Source of the DNA: Mariniphaga sp040772505
GTDB lineage: Bacteria; Bacteroidota; Bacteroidia; Bacteroidales; Prolixibacteraceae
NCBI GenBank assembly: GCA_040772505.1
Contig: JAXGYA010000002.1
Location: 186,001 to 250,000 of the forward strand
Direction: 5' to 3'
Length of the DNA stretch: 64,000 bases
Both the position numbers and the translations under genes were made by a program. Below the pieces are notes generated by a model. That model worked only from the letters and a program-made list of their open reading frames with translations. It was not told where the DNA came from and ran no database searches. Positions 63,004 through 64,000 of this stretch are shown in pieces (positions within the stretch are counted from its first letter, which is position 1; each line of letters starts with the position of its first letter).

Positions 63004-63987
63004 ATGTCTGGTTTATACCCGTTAAAATTCAAGCCGATTTTCCATGCAAAATTATGGGGTGGAAGCCGTATAAAAACAATGCTCAATAAAGATTTCAGTC
63101 CGCTGTCCAATTGCGGCGAAAGCTGGGAACTTTCATCGGTTGAAGGGAACATTTCCGAAATTGCCAACGGCTTTTTAGCCGGAAATGACCTCACTGAGCT
63201 TGTGGAAGTGTATATGGGCGATTTGGTGGGCGACAAGGTTTACAGAAAATTTGGCATTGAGTTTCCGCTGCTTTTCAAGTTTATAGATACCAATGACGAC
63301 CTTTCCATTCAGGTACACCCAAATGATGAAACAGCTAAGGAAAGGCACAGCGCATACGGGAAAACCGAAATGTGGTATGTAATCCACGCCGAAAAAGGGT
63401 CGCACATCATTTCCGGGTTCAACCGTCAGCTAACCCGCGAACAGTATGAGGAATATTTCGAAAACGGAAAACTGAGTGAAATTTTGCAATATGATGAGGT
63501 TTTTGCGGGAGATGTGTTTTTTATTCCGGCAGGCAGGGTGCATGCAATCGGGAAAGGGATTTTGCTGGCTGAAATTCAGGAAACTTCGGATGTTACTTAT
63601 CGTATTTACGACTATGACCGAAAGGATGCAGAGGGAAATTTCCGCGAGCTGCACAACGATTTGGCAGCAGATGTCATTGATTTTACCTATTTGGATGACT
63701 ATAAAACCAGATATACGGTTCAGAAAAACAAATCTTCCGAAATAGTCAGCTGTGAATATTTCACAACCAACCTGCTTGTCTTTTCAGAAGAGGTTGAAAA
63801 AGACTACAGCAGGATTGATTCTTTTATTGTTTATATGACAATAGAAGGCAGTTTTTCAATTCTTTATGAAAATGGGAAAGAAACTGTTTCCAAAGGCGAA
63901 ACGGTGCTGATTCCTGCAAGCCTTGAAACATTCAGGCTAAAACCTGCATCTCCGGAGGTGACTTTGCTCGAGGTTTATATTAAATAA
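63004..63987 (+). CDS. manA: Mannose-6-phosphate isomerase, class I
   Basis: 327 residues. Interconverts fructose-6-P and mannose-6-P. Zinc ligands are in LSIQVHPNDETAKERH (Gln and His), GKTEMWYVIHAEKG (Glu) and IPAGRVHAIGKGILLAEIQE (His). The N-terminal LKFKPIFHAKLWGGSRIKTM is typical. It supplies mannose for glycans and links mannose use to glycolysis. Short Bacteroidetes form. Confidence 0.95.
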   Translation: MSGLYPLKFKPIFHAKLWGGSRIKTMLNKDFSPLSNCGESWELSSVEGNISEIANGFLAGNDLTELVEVYMGDLVGDKVYRKFGIEFPLLFKFIDTNDDLSIQVHPNDETAKERHSAYGKTEMWYVIHAEKGSHIISGFNRQLTREQYEEYFENGKLSEILQYDEVFAGDVFFIPAGRVHAIGKGILLAEIQETSDVTYRIYDYDRKDAEGNFRELHNDLAADVIDFTYLDDYKTRYTVQKNKSSEIVSCEYFTTNLLVFSEEVEKDYSRIDSFIVYMTIEGSFSILYENGKETVSKGETVLIPASLETFRLKPASPEVTLLEVYIK

Positions 63988-64000
63988 CAGGGTTTTTGTT

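Overview
The window looks like a chromosome segment of a Bacteroidota bacterium, probably class Bacteroidia near Marinilabiliales/Prolixibacteraceae (the lower rank is a guess). The evidence is a SusC/SusD pair driven by an ECF sigma/FecR cassette, several -33 TTTG / -7 TAnnTTTG promoters, weak Shine-Dalgarno sites, and housekeeping genes of Bacteroidetes type. A caa3-type cytochrome oxidase and an [FeFe]-hydrogenase maturase (HydF) suggest a facultative lifestyle.

Positions 1-19.6 kb hold a polysaccharide utilisation locus (PUL) read on the minus strand: ECF sigma factor, FecR anti-sigma, SusC with an STN signalling domain, SusD, two tandem DUF4838-type secreted glycosidase-like proteins, a beta-propeller lipoprotein, a third more divergent glycosidase-like gene, a Tat-exported protein and a FucP-family sugar permease that runs off the left edge. 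No classical CAZyme was recognised; the putative enzymes are three proteins sharing an acidic-x5-CxCxxC motif. The locus is damaged. A 1311-bp IS4-family element flanked by a 9-bp target duplication splits susC, the third glycosidase-like gene is frameshifted at about 4.1 kb, and a fossil of another IS4-type transposase lies between that gene and the Tat protein.

Positions 19.9-39.8 kb are mostly core genes: a DUF5009 acyltransferase-like membrane protein, an outer-membrane protein, panB, an RluA pseudouridine synthase whose GTG start sits in a heptamer repeat, cytidine deaminase, a glucosaminidase with a LysM-like tail, a cytochrome c oxidase operon (SCO, CoxA, CoxC, subunit IV, CoxB, CtaB), tilS, pepT, proS, a Tyr/Trp/Ser-rich lipoprotein, an OmpP1/FadL-like protein and a DUF819 membrane protein.

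Positions 39.9-50.4 kb centre on methionine: metH on the minus strand, two nested decayed transposases, fabI, then a plus-strand group made of an aspartokinase-like protein lacking several catalytic residues, O-acetylhomoserine sulfhydrylase and a MetA-type acyltransferase with Glu111, which points to acetyl-CoA. Its leader carries a 32-codon ORF ending in a Met-rich stretch and then a hairpin.

Positions 50.4-64 kb carry elbB, a TatD-type hydrolase, tcdA, an RRM protein and a cold-shock protein behind a long leader, hydF, a HAD phosphatase, an uncharacterised lipoprotein/outer-membrane pair, uvrB, a Yip1-like protein, smpB, a DEDD exonuclease and manA. No tRNA, rRNA or CRISPR array was seen.
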